DNA of 64,000 nucleotides, taken from Parafrankia irregularis (lineage in GTDB: Bacteria; Actinomycetota; Actinomycetes; Frankiales; Frankiaceae). Under the pieces are notes generated by a model that did no database searches, was not told the origin of the DNA, and saw nothing but the letters and a program-made list of their open reading frames with translations. Location: positions 1-64,000 of the forward strand of contig NZ_FAOZ01000014.1 in NCBI RefSeq assembly GCF_001536285.1, in the 5' to 3' direction. Both the position numbers and the translations under genes were made by a program. Of the stretch, positions 28,182 to 36,286 are shown in pieces. Each line of letters opens with the position of its first letter. Positions within the stretch are counted from its first letter, which is position 1.

Positions 28182-28889
28182 GATGCGGCGGCCGGCTTCG
28201 GTCATCGCGTCCACACCTGGCATCTCCTCCAGCCCGGAGGTCGCCTCGGGCCCGACCCCGTCCGTGATGTTGCTGCGCACCGGCGGAACGGGCTCGGCGG
28301 TGATCGTCGCCTCGTCGCCGGACGAAAGGTAGCGGCGCGCCGCGACAGCGGCGACCGCACCCCCGGCGAGCAGGAACAGGGCGACGAACTCGCGCCGCCG
28401 CCGCCGGTGCACCCGCGCGAGCCGTGCCTCCGCCTTCTCCAGCCGCTTCTCGAGCAGCTCCTGCGCACGGTCGGCCCGCTCGCGGGCCTTCGACTCCGAG
28501 CGGATCGCGCGGCGTGAGCGCGACTTCTCGAGCCGCAGCTCGGTGGCCATCCGGGCGCGCTCCGCGGAGATCTCCGCGCTGGTGCGTGCCTTCTCGATGC
28601 GCCGCGAGGTCCGCCCCGAGACGTCCGAGGCCTTGCCGGCCGCGAGCCCCGCCGCCTTGCTGGCCGCCGCGCCGCCGGTGGCGGAGACGTCGGTGACCCG
28701 GTGCGCGAGGGTGCTGCCCACACCGCGAGTCGCCTGCGCCGCGGAACCGGCTGTGCTGCCTGCCTTGAAAGCGGCCTTCGTCGCGGCGACACCGGCGCGG
28801 TCGGCCACGGTGCGCGCGGCGCCCGGGAGCCCGCTCGCCGGCGCACTGTCCGTCACGTGCGCCAGTCTGTCCTTGAGTGTTGTGCTCAT
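28179..28889 (-). CDS. Membrane-anchored coiled-coil protein (position of cwsA)
   Basis: This 236-residue protein has an Ala/Gly/Thr-rich first 95 residues, a charged Glu/Arg heptad-like coiled segment (about 95-160, for example RAQELLEKRLEKAEARLARV) and one membrane helix (FVALFLLAGGAVAAVAA, about 170-186). An acidic C-terminal tail follows. ATG 28889 follows AAGGGAA. I do not recognise the sequence. In mycobacteria the gene divergent from ppiA is cwsA, a membrane protein working with CrgA; here the neighbour order is the same, so an analogous role is possible but rests on position and architecture only. Confidence 0.65.
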   Translation of the reverse strand: MSTTLKDRLAHVTDSAPASGLPGAARTVADRAGVAATKAAFKAGSTAGSAAQATRGVGSTLAHRVTDVSATGGAAASKAAGLAAGKASDVSGRTSRRIEKARTSAEISAERARMATELRLEKSRSRRAIRSESKARERADRAQELLEKRLEKAEARLARVHRRRRREFVALFLLAGGAVAAVAARRYLSSGDEATITAEPVPPVRSNITDGVGPEATSGLEEMPGVDAMTEAGRRI

Positions 28890-29236
28890 GGGTTCCCTTC
28901 CGCTGACTGCGTCGTCTGACTGCGTCGTCGGGTGTCGCGATCGGAGGTGAGGGCGTGCGCGTGATGGGAGCCCCACCGGTGAAGCGCTCCGTCAAGATCT
29001 GTGCAGTCTCCCGTACCCCGTGCGCCGGCTCTTACAACCGCGGCGGCCCACAGTGCCGTGTCACCTACGCTTGCGACACATGCCCGGTGCTGTCCCCGGC
29101 GGACCCGTCGGGCGGGATGGTGCCTCCCTGCCCGGAGCTGGCACGCCACGTGACCGATGCGGCTCGGTGGGGCGGCATACGATCGGGCGAGACAAGCGGT
29201 ACGTGATGAAAGACGAAGACGGAGAGAAGGCAGGCC
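28890..29236. other. Divergent intergenic region before the cyclophilin gene
   Basis: It should contain the promoters for the coiled-coil membrane protein and the cyclophilin. A TACGAT hexamer at 29178-29183 could be a -10 element for the cyclophilin gene, but no well-spaced -35 is seen. Confidence 0.35.
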
Positions 29237-29764
29237 ATGGCCGAGGAGCTGTACGCGACGCTGCGCACGACTCAGGGCGACATCGAGATCAGGTTGTTCC
29301 CCGATCACGCGCCGAAGACGGTCAAGAACTTCGTCGGGCTCGCCACCGGAAGCCGGGAGTGGACCGACCCGAACACCGGTGAGAAGAAGAACGGAGTTCC
29401 GCTGTACAGCGGGACCATCTTCCACCGCGTGATCCCGAACTTCATGATCCAGGGCGGGGACCCGCTGGGCAGCGGCCGCGGCGGCCCCGGCTACAAGTTC
29501 GCGGACGAATTCCACCCCGACCTGCAGTTCAACAAGCCCTACCTGCTCGCGATGGCGAACGCCGGGCCCGGCACCAACGGCTCCCAGTTCTTCATCACGA
29601 CGGTCGCCACCGACTGGCTGAACCGCAAGCACACGATCTTCGGCGAGGTCACCCGGGGCACCGAGGTCGTCGACGCGATCGGCAAGGTGGAGACGGGCGC
29701 GCAGGACCGTCCGAAGACGGACGTCGTGATCCAGGAGATCGTCATCGACCGTCGGCCCGTCTGA
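29237..29764 (+). CDS. ppiA: Peptidyl-prolyl cis-trans isomerase, cyclophilin type
   Basis: This 175-residue cytosolic cyclophilin accelerates proline isomerisation during folding. The conserved catalytic elements are [14 protein letters not shown] (Arg/Phe/Met/Gln of the active site), [15 protein letters not shown] and the HTIFGEV segment. The Trp that confers cyclosporin affinity in eukaryotic enzymes is not at the usual place (LNRKHTIFG). ATG 29237 follows GGAGAGAAGG. It is followed 10 bp later by the rhomboid gene, so the two are probably co-transcribed, as in other actinobacteria. Confidence 0.95.
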   Translation: MAEELYATLRTTQGDIEIRLFPDHAPKTVKNFVGLATGSREWTDPNTGEKKNGVPLYSGTIFHRVIPNFMIQGGDPLGSGRGGPGYKFADEFHPDLQFNKPYLLAMANAGPGTNGSQFFITTVATDWLNRKHTIFGEVTRGTEVVDAIGKVETGAQDRPKTDVVIQEIVIDRRPV

Positions 29765-29774
29765 GAGTCGGGCC

Positions 29775-30998
29775 GTGACCGAACCGTCGGCGGGTGACGG
29801 CGGCCGTGCCCCGGCTGGCCCGCGGGATGTGACGCCGTCGCCGCCCGGCGGTGGCGGTGTCGAGTCGGGCCCGGTCACGGCGGGATCCTCCGGGGAGGTC
29901 TCGCCCGGCGCTGTTCCCGCGCCTGATCAGCCGGGTCGGTGGGGTGGGCCGATCACGCCCGGGGGCGCCGTTCTGCCTGGCCAGCCGACTCCCCCGAACG
30001 AGTCCGGTCAGTCCGGTCAGCCTGGGCCCTGGGGCCAGCCCGGCCCCGCGGGCCAACCTGGTCAGCCCAGCTCCTGGAGCCAGCCCGGTCAGCCCGGTCA
30101 GCCAGGTCAGCCAGGTCAGGCTGGTCAGCCCGGCTCCTTGGAGCAGCCGCACTGCTACCGGCATCCGGAGCGCGAGACGTACGTCTCCTGCCAGCGATGC
30201 GGGCGACCGATCTGCCCGGACTGCATGCGGCCGGCGGCCGTCGGCTTTCACTGCCCGGAGGAATCCGGCGGCTCCGGGCGCGCTGGCACGGCTCGGTCCG
30301 GCAGCCGGAGCAGGCCGGGCTTCGGGAGCCGGGTCGGGCGTGGCCGGCAGGGGCTGGTCACCCAGGTGCTCATGGGCCTGTGCGCGGTCGCCTACGTCCT
30401 GCAGGGCCTGCCCGGGCTCGACCGGAGCGGGAACAACCTCAACCAGTTCAGCCAGGACTTCCTGCTCAGCGGCGTCGACATCGCCTTCGACGACCAGTAC
30501 TACCGGATTGTCACGGCCGCCTTCCTGCACGGGAACTTCCTGCACATCCTGGTGAACCTGTACGCGCTGTTCATCATGGGTCACCAGCTGGAGGCGGTCG
30601 TCGGGCGACTTCGGCTGATCGGGCTGTTTCTCGCCGGCGCGGTCGGGGGAAACGTCCTGAGCTATGTCGTGAACGGCCTGGAGACGAGCTCGCTCGGCGC
30701 ATCGACCGCGATCTTCGGTTTCTTCGGCGCGTTCTATGTGATCGCCCGCCGGATGCGGGCCGACACCACCCAGATCCTGATCCTTATCGTGCTGAACTTC
30801 GCGATCACGTTCTCGCTCAGCAGCATCGACCGCTGGGGCCACATCGGTGGGCTGGTGGCCGGGACCATCGTCGGCGCGATCTACGCCTACATGCCAGCGC
30901 GCCGCGGGGGTGCCCAGGCGGCCGCGGTGCTGACACTCATCGGTGTTCTCTTCGCGGCGGCGGTCGTGAAGACGTCCTCGCTGGGGCTGCCGGTCTAG
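29775..30998 (+). CDS. Rhomboid family intramembrane serine protease with N-terminal zinc finger
   Basis: This 407-residue membrane protease has a catalytic dyad visible as Ser310 in SLGASTAIFG and His356 in RWGHIGGLVAG. The HGNFLHILVNLYALF segment supplies the oxyanion His/Asn residues. About six membrane helices span residues 195-400. Before them are a Gly/Gln/Pro linker (GQPGQPGQPGQAGQPG) and a B-box-like zinc finger (CYRHPERETYVSCQRCGRP region with four or more Cys/His). GTG 29775 lies 10 bp after ppiA. Substrates are unknown; the zinc finger may present or recruit them on the cytoplasmic face. Confidence 0.92.
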   Translation: MTEPSAGDGGRAPAGPRDVTPSPPGGGGVESGPVTAGSSGEVSPGAVPAPDQPGRWGGPITPGGAVLPGQPTPPNESGQSGQPGPWGQPGPAGQPGQPSSWSQPGQPGQPGQPGQAGQPGSLEQPHCYRHPERETYVSCQRCGRPICPDCMRPAAVGFHCPEESGGSGRAGTARSGSRSRPGFGSRVGRGRQGLVTQVLMGLCAVAYVLQGLPGLDRSGNNLNQFSQDFLLSGVDIAFDDQYYRIVTAAFLHGNFLHILVNLYALFIMGHQLEAVVGRLRLIGLFLAGAVGGNVLSYVVNGLETSSLGASTAIFGFFGAFYVIARRMRADTTQILILIVLNFAITFSLSSIDRWGHIGGLVAGTIVGAIYAYMPARRGGAQAAAVLTLIGVLFAAAVVKTSSLGLPV

Positions 30999-31046
30999 GG
31001 CACTCGCCGCGTGCGCCCGGGACGCTCGCCGCGTGCGCGGTGGAGG

Positions 31047-31493
31047 TCAGCCGAGGCGCGCGCGGTGCTCCTCGATGATGGTCGCGATCGGCGCGGGGTC
31101 CGTGCCGAGCTGGCGGCGGCTGAGGAACACCGGGCCGTCAAGCGTCTCGATCTCCAGCGTGCGCACGTGCACGAGGCGCCGGCCGTGACTCAGGGCCGAC
31201 GCGTGCACACCGATGATCGCCGCCCAGGGCAGGTGCCGCCGGCGTAGCCCGTCCACGAGGTCGAGGCCGCCGGATGTCAGCCGCAGCGCCGGCCGCGCCA
31301 CCGCGTCGCGCACGGCCAGGCCCACCAGGCCCAGGCCCACCAGGCCGACGAGCAGGCGCCCCGCGTTGTCCAGCGACGCGACCCGCCAGGCGAGGTCGGC
31401 CACCGCCGCCACGACAAGCAGCACGAGGCCTCCCACGGCGTACCCGGCGCAGCGCAGCAGCGGAGGGGACCAGGACAGCTCGGCCGGCGTCAT
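31047..31493 (-). CDS. PH-domain membrane protein
   Basis: This 148-residue protein has two hydrophobic segments (AGYAVGGLVLLVVAAVADL and LLVGLVGLGLVGLAV) followed by a bacterial PH-like domain (ALRLTSGGLDLVDG, LPWAAIIGVHA, LEIETLDGPVFLSRRQL). Low-molecular-weight antigen-6-type proteins of actinobacteria look the same, and the mycobacterial ppiA-crgA interval has a protein of this kind at the same place. ATG 31493 follows GGGAGCG. Convergent with the rhomboid gene. The role is unknown; membrane-surface scaffolding is a guess. Confidence 0.8.
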   Translation of the reverse strand: MTPAELSWSPPLLRCAGYAVGGLVLLVVAAVADLAWRVASLDNAGRLLVGLVGLGLVGLAVRDAVARPALRLTSGGLDLVDGLRRRHLPWAAIIGVHASALSHGRRLVHVRTLEIETLDGPVFLSRRQLGTDPAPIATIIEEHRARLG

Positions 31494-31708
31494 CGATCGC
31501 TCCCTTCGCCGGTGCCCTTCGCCCGGGTGCCCTTCGCTCAGTGCCCTTCGCTCAGGATGCCCGGTGACGGTGTCAGTTTGCCGACGTCCCGGCACGTGCG
31601 CTTGCGCCGCATGACGCCGTGATTACCATTCGCGTTCTTAGCCTTACTGAAAGTTGCGGCCGTTTTGTGGCGGTCGTTCCGGGTGTCCGGACCGGTGAAG
31701 GGGGAACG

Positions 31709-33631
31709 GTGGCGAAGATACCGATGCGACGAGGTGGGGGCAGTCCCTTCCCGCCGATCGCCGAGTACGGGTTCCTCTCCGACTGCGAGTCGAACTGCCT
31801 GGTAGCCCCGAGCGGCAACGTCGAGTGGATGTGCGTGCCCAGACCGGACGCGCCGAGCATGTTCGGTGCCGTGCTGGACCGTGCCGCGGGCGGTTTTCGC
31901 TTCGGTCCGGATCGGACGTTCATCCCGGCCGGGCGGCGGTACCTGCCGGGCACCAACGTCCTGGAGACCACATGGCAGACACCGACCGGCTGGCTCATCG
32001 TCACGGACTGCCTGGTGGTCGATCGGTGGCATCGAACCCACCGGCGCTCCAAGACGCACCGCCGCACACCGGGTGACTGGGACGCCGCCCACGTCCTGCT
32101 GCGGCTGGCCCGCTGCGAGCACGGGGAGGTCGATCTGAGCCTCGTCTGCGAACCCAACTTCGACTACGGCAGAAGCCCCGAATCATGGCGCTACGAAGGA
32201 AATGACTACTCCACAGGGGTCATCTCCCACGCCGGTTCGGACCCCGGTCCGTCCTCGCTGCTCTCCCTGCGGCTGCGCACCGACCTGCGGCTGGGCTTCG
32301 ACGGCCGGCGGGCCCTGGCCAGGACGACCCTGCGGGAGGGGGACACCGCCTTCGTCGCGCTGACCTGGCGCGCGGAGGACCCGATGCTGCCCGACAGCTA
32401 CCAGCAGGCCTGCGCGGCCGTCGAGCGCACCACCGAGTTCTGGCGGCAGTGGCTCTCGCGCGGGACGTTCCCGGATCACCCGTGGCGCCAGCACCTGCAG
32501 CGCAGCGCCCTGGCGCTCAAGGGCCTCACCTACGCCCCCACCGGCGCGCTGCTCGCCGCCGCGACGACGTCGCTGCCGGAGACCCCGCAGGGAGAACGGA
32601 ACTGGGACTACCGGTACAGCTGGATCCGGGACTCGACGTTCGCGCTGTGGGGTCTCTACACCCTCGGGCTCGACTCCGAGGCCAACGACTTCTTCTCCTT
32701 CATCGCGGACGTCGCCGAGAACGCCGACGACATCCAGGTGATGTACCGGGTGGGTGGGGAGCCCCGGATCGACGAGGAGATCCTCGGACATCTGTCCGGG
32801 TATGACGGTGCCACGCCCGTCCGGATCGGCAACGAGGCGGCGAAGCAGCGCCAGCACGACGTGTGGGGCGTCATCCTCGATTCGGTCTACCTGCACACCC
32901 GCTCGCGGGACTACCTGTCGGAGCGGCTGTGGCCGGTGCTCGTCCGGCTGGTCGAGGCTGCCGCGGAGCACTGGCGGGAGCCCGATCGGGGCATGTGGGA
33001 GGTCCGCGGCAAACCGCAGCACTTCACCGTGTCCAAGATGCTGTGCTGGGTGGCGTTGGACCGTGGACGGCGCCTCGCCCAGATGCGCGGCGACTACGCC
33101 ACCGCCGAGCGCTGGAGCGAGATCGCCGCGGAGATCCACGCGGACGTGCTGGCCAAGGGCGTCGACGACCGCGGCGTGTTCACCCAGTACTACGGTTCGG
33201 CCGCGCTGGACGCCTCCGTGCTGCTGATGCCCCTGCTGGGCTTCCTGCCGCCGACGGACGACCGGGTCAAGGCGACCGTGCTCGCCATCGCGGACGAGCT
33301 GACCGTCGACGGCCTGGTGCTGCGCTACCGGACGGACCAGACCGACGACGGCGTCGCAGGCGAGGAAGGCGCGTTCCTCATCTGCTCGTTCTGGCTGGTC
33401 TCGGCCCTGGTGGAGATCGGCGAGGTGACCCGGGCCCGCCAGCTCTGCGAACGGCTGCTGAGCCTGGCGAGCCCGCTGGATCTCTACGCCGAGGAGATCG
33501 ACCCGGCCGACGGCCGGCACCTGGGAAACTTCCCGCAGGCCTTCACCCATCTGGCGTTGATCAACGCTGTCATGTATGTGATCAGGGCGGAGGACGGCGA
33601 TTCGTACACACGGCCGTCCTCCGCCGGATGA
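31709..33631 (+). CDS. Glycoside hydrolase family 15 protein (glucoamylase/trehalase-like)
   Basis: This 640-residue cytosolic protein has an N-terminal beta-sandwich (about 1-250) and a C-terminal (alpha/alpha)6 barrel. Barrel motifs include ERNWDYRYSWIRDSTFALW, the GH15 active-site stretch with the catalytic-acid neighbourhood, and GEEGAFLICSFWLV near the end, which carries the second carboxylate. No signal peptide. In actinobacteria this subgroup includes trehalases and intracellular glucoamylases, so trehalose or maltooligosaccharide hydrolysis is likely. GTG 31709 follows AAGGGGGAAC; a frame from 31619 is possible but has no ribosome site. Confidence 0.9.
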   Translation: MAKIPMRRGGGSPFPPIAEYGFLSDCESNCLVAPSGNVEWMCVPRPDAPSMFGAVLDRAAGGFRFGPDRTFIPAGRRYLPGTNVLETTWQTPTGWLIVTDCLVVDRWHRTHRRSKTHRRTPGDWDAAHVLLRLARCEHGEVDLSLVCEPNFDYGRSPESWRYEGNDYSTGVISHAGSDPGPSSLLSLRLRTDLRLGFDGRRALARTTLREGDTAFVALTWRAEDPMLPDSYQQACAAVERTTEFWRQWLSRGTFPDHPWRQHLQRSALALKGLTYAPTGALLAAATTSLPETPQGERNWDYRYSWIRDSTFALWGLYTLGLDSEANDFFSFIADVAENADDIQVMYRVGGEPRIDEEILGHLSGYDGATPVRIGNEAAKQRQHDVWGVILDSVYLHTRSRDYLSERLWPVLVRLVEAAAEHWREPDRGMWEVRGKPQHFTVSKMLCWVALDRGRRLAQMRGDYATAERWSEIAAEIHADVLAKGVDDRGVFTQYYGSAALDASVLLMPLLGFLPPTDDRVKATVLAIADELTVDGLVLRYRTDQTDDGVAGEEGAFLICSFWLVSALVEIGEVTRARQLCERLLSLASPLDLYAEEIDPADGRHLGNFPQAFTHLALINAVMYVIRAEDGDSYTRPSSAG

Positions 33632-33709
33632 CCATCAGCCGGTCCGGACGCAGCGGGTCCGGGCGCCGGAAGGGGCTGGCACATCGGGCATAAGAGCTCG
33701 AGGCACTGG

Positions 33710-33741
33710 ATATCCACATTGTGGACAACGGTTGTGGACGA
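33710..33741. other. Cluster of three DnaA-box-like 9-mers
   Basis: TGTGGACAA (33720-33728) is a perfect reverse complement of the actinobacterial DnaA box TTGTCCACA. ATATCCACA (33710-33718) and TGTGGACGA (33733-33741) each differ from a DnaA box at one position. All lie in the short gap between GH15 and crgA. No dnaA, dnaN or gyr gene is in the window, so this is not shown to be an origin; a DnaA-titrating or regulatory site is possible. Confidence 0.5.
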
Positions 33742-33792
33742 ACAACACGCGTGGAAGTCACACCGTTGGCACAGTGGGCAGTCGTCGGGTGG

Positions 33793-34059
33793 TCAACGCC
33801 ACTGGGTCGACACGGCGAGGCCGATGACCACGAACCCGAACCCGATGAGGATGTTCCAGCCGCCGAGGCTCTCCATCCCCAGCACGCCGCCGTTGGAGAA
33901 GTAGTAGACGAGCAGGTAGGCGATCCCGATCAGGAAGAACGCCAGAATCATCGCGCCGAACCAGGGCGGCGACGGCGGCTTGCGCTTGGGCGCGCGCGTA
34001 CTGCCCCCGGGGGCAGTCGCCGTCGACTTCTTCGGCTTCCGGGATCGGGATTCGGGCAC
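33793..34059 (-). CDS. crgA: Cell division protein CrgA
   Basis: This 88-residue membrane protein coordinates septation and is part of the actinobacterial divisome, interacting with FtsZ, FtsI and PBPs. A basic N-terminal 30 residues (RSRKPKKS, RAPKRKPP) precedes two helices (AMILAFFLIGIAYLLVYYF and NILIGFGFVVIGLAVS). The linker has GMESLGGWN, typical of CrgA. GTG 34059 follows GAGGAGCTCGCA. The position next to DUF881-trpG-pknB matches mycobacteria and streptomycetes. Confidence 0.95.
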   Translation of the reverse strand: MPESRSRKPKKSTATAPGGSTRAPKRKPPSPPWFGAMILAFFLIGIAYLLVYYFSNGGVLGMESLGGWNILIGFGFVVIGLAVSTQWR

Positions 34060-34315
34060 TGCGAGCTCCTCGTGACCAGGTTCACACGGCGCGCCGACCG
34101 GGTCGCTTGGTCGACGTCATCTCCGAAGTTCGTCACCAGGGTAGACAGGGTGACCGTGCGGAAGCTGTGGGCACGGCCGACATGTCTGCGCCAGATGTCA
34201 TGATGCCGCCGCCGTAGCCCGGCAGGCCCTGGCACCGCAGCATCCAGCGCCATGCCCGGCGTGGTCCTGTCGGTGTGCGAGGTGTGGCACGCGGCGTAAC
34301 CTGCGGCGGGGAATC

Positions 34316-35431
34316 GTGGTGGTTGACGTCCTGCCAGCTGCGGCCGGTTCCCGGGCTGCGCCACACAGAAAGGCCCGAAACGCGACGGACGACATGACAG
34401 GCGGCGCGGACGAGAGCGGCGGCGCGGACGAGAGCGGCGGCGCGGACGAGAGCGGCGGCGCGGACGAGAGCAGTAACCCCTGGGAGGCCAGCAGCTCGGG
34501 CGAGAGTGACAGCTCGGGCGAGCGCGGCGACCCGGGCGAACGCGGCGACCCGGATGAGAGCGGCGGCCGGGCTGAGAGTGGCAGCGCAGGCCAGCGCGGT
34601 GGGGACGCGCGCGCCGCGACCGGGTGGCGGGTCCTGGCGGCGGCGCTGGTCGCCGTCGTGGTCGCCGTCGTGGTCGCGGAGGCGGTCAGCGCGCCCCGGA
34701 GCGGCCGGGCCGGGGGAACGGGTGTGCTGAGCGCCGCTGGCTTCGTGGCGGCGGAGCGCCGTCGCCTCGACGAGGAGTCCGAACGGGTCCGGGCCGACCG
34801 GGAGGCGCTGGAGCCCGCGCCAGGGTCGCTAGCGTCGGCGCCGTCCGAGCCGGCACCGACGCGGTCCCCGGCGCCGGTCGGGGGTCAGCCGGAGCCCTCC
34901 GTCACCGCCCCTGTTCCCGTCCCCGGTACCGCCCCGGCCGCGCCGGTGGACCCGCTGTTTCGGCGCGCGGATCTCGCGGCGCAGGTCGGTCTCACGGCGG
35001 TGCGTGGGCCGGCGGTGACTGTGGAGCTGGACGACGCGCCGCGGGAGAGCCGAGGCGGGCCCCTGCCCGCCGGTGTTCCCTCTCCCGGCCCGAATGATCT
35101 CGTCGTACATCAGCAGGACGTCCAGGCCGTGGTGAACGCGCTGTGGTCGGGCGGTGCGGAGGCGATGGCCATCATGGGCCAGCGGGTGACCCCCCGGACG
35201 GCGGTGCGCTGCGTGGGGAACACCCTCCTGCTGGAGGACCAGGTCTACTCACCCCCGTTCCGCATCAGCGCGATCGGTGATCCGCGCGCCCTGCGGAACG
35301 TGCTGGACACGGATCCGGGGGTGGCGCTCTACCGGGACTACGTAGCTGCCTACGGCCTGGGCTACCGCGTCACCTCCGAGGCGGATCTGGTGCTTCCGGC
35401 GTACACCGGCGGATCACTGACCGGACCCTGA
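34316..35431 (+). CDS. DUF881 family membrane protein
   Basis: This protein is 371 residues from GTG 34316, or 345 from ATG 34394; the true start is uncertain, with GGGGAATC before 34316. An acidic, Ser/Gly-rich cytoplasmic region contains four exact GGADES repeats. One membrane helix follows (VLAAALVAVVVAVVVAEAV), then an extracytoplasmic DUF881 domain with TAVRGPAVTVELDDAP, LVVHQQDVQAVVNALW and GNTLLLEDQVYSPPF. DUF881 proteins sit beside crgA and trpG throughout the actinobacteria and are thought to act in envelope or division biology; the biochemical role is unknown. The first 120 residues look like a lineage-specific expansion. Confidence 0.85.
   Translation: MVVDVLPAAAGSRAAPHRKARNATDDMTGGADESGGADESGGADESGGADESSNPWEASSSGESDSSGERGDPGERGDPDESGGRAESGSAGQRGGDARAATGWRVLAAALVAVVVAVVVAEAVSAPRSGRAGGTGVLSAAGFVAAERRRLDEESERVRADREALEPAPGSLASAPSEPAPTRSPAPVGGQPEPSVTAPVPVPGTAPAAPVDPLFRRADLAAQVGLTAVRGPAVTVELDDAPRESRGGPLPAGVPSPGPNDLVVHQQDVQAVVNALWSGGAEAMAIMGQRVTPRTAVRCVGNTLLLEDQVYSPPFRISAIGDPRALRNVLDTDPGVALYRDYVAAYGLGYRVTSEADLVLPAYTGGSLTGP
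34400..34471. repeat. Four exact 18-bp tandem repeats in the DUF881 gene
   Basis: The unit GGCGGCGCGGACGAGAGC occurs four times (34400-34471), encoding GGADES in frame. The unit is a multiple of three, so copy change would preserve the frame. Confidence 0.95.
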
Positions 35432-35542
35432 GCCGCCGGCGTGGGCTGGACGCGCCGAGCGTGCGGCAGGATGGATCCAGCACCTGCCGGCTGGCGGCGC
35501 GGTGCGGTGTCTTTGCGCGGTGCGGTGCCTGTAGGAGGTCCG

Positions 35543-36211
35543 ATGCGGATCCTGGTCGTCGACAACTACGACTCGTTCGTGTTCAACCTGGTCCAGTACC
35601 TGGGCCAGCTGGAGACGGAGTGCGTGGTGCGCCGCAACGACGAGATCGACCCGGCCGCCCTCGACGGGCTGGACGGCCTCGACGGGCTCGGCGTCGACGG
35701 CGTGCTCCTCTCCCCGGGCCCGGGGACTCCCGAGGCGGCCGGGGTCAGCATCCCGATGGTGCACGCCTGTGCCGAGCGTCGCCTTCCGCTGCTCGGCGTC
35801 TGCCTGGGGCATCAGGCGCTCGGGGTGGCCTACGGCGCCACGGTCGACCGGGCGCCGGAGCTGCTGCACGGCAAGACCTCGGTGGTGCACCACGAGCAGG
35901 TCGGTGTGCTGGCGGACCTGCCCTCGCCGTTCACCGCGACGCGCTACCACTCGCTGGCGGTGGAGGAGCACACCCTGCCCGCGCAGATCCAGGTGACGGC
36001 GCGCACCGAAAGCGGTGTGGTCATGGCCATGCGGCACCGCGAGCTGCCGCTGGAAGGCGTCCAGTTCCATCCCGAGTCGGTGCTGACCCAGGGCGGGCAC
36101 CTCATGCTCGCCCGCTGGCTGGAGACCTGCGGTGACGGCGGCGCGGCCCGGCGGATCGCCCCCGCCCTGTCTGCGGAGGTCGAGACGCTGCGCCTGGCCG
36201 CCTTCGCCTGA
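35543..36211 (+). CDS. trpG: Anthranilate / aminodeoxychorismate synthase glutaminase component
   Basis: This 222-residue class-I glutamine amidotransferase supplies ammonia for anthranilate (tryptophan) or 4-amino-4-deoxychorismate (folate) synthesis. The triad is Cys in GVCLGHQALG (near residue 90) and His/Glu in VQFHPESVLTQGG. VDNYDSFVFNLVQYL starts the domain. ATG 35543 follows GTAGGAGGT. The gene lies in the crgA-pknB interval as in mycobacteria, where it is called trpG, and is not near other trp genes; the pabA assignment is equally possible. Confidence 0.93.
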   Translation: MRILVVDNYDSFVFNLVQYLGQLETECVVRRNDEIDPAALDGLDGLDGLGVDGVLLSPGPGTPEAAGVSIPMVHACAERRLPLLGVCLGHQALGVAYGATVDRAPELLHGKTSVVHHEQVGVLADLPSPFTATRYHSLAVEEHTLPAQIQVTARTESGVVMAMRHRELPLEGVQFHPESVLTQGGHLMLARWLETCGDGGAARRIAPALSAEVETLRLAAFA

Positions 36212-36217
36212 GAACGG

Positions 36218-36246
36218 CCGAGCCGGCGGCATGGCCGCCGGCTCGG
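36218..36246. terminator. Bidirectional terminator between trpG and pknB
   Basis: A perfect 13-bp stem (36218-36230 with 36234-36246) with a 3-nt loop lies between convergent trpG and pknB. It is followed by a short direct repeat of TCGGATCAGGTCAGAC. Confidence 0.8.
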
Positions 36247-36286
36247 ATCAGGTCAGACATCGGATCAGGTCAGACGGTTGCTGCCG

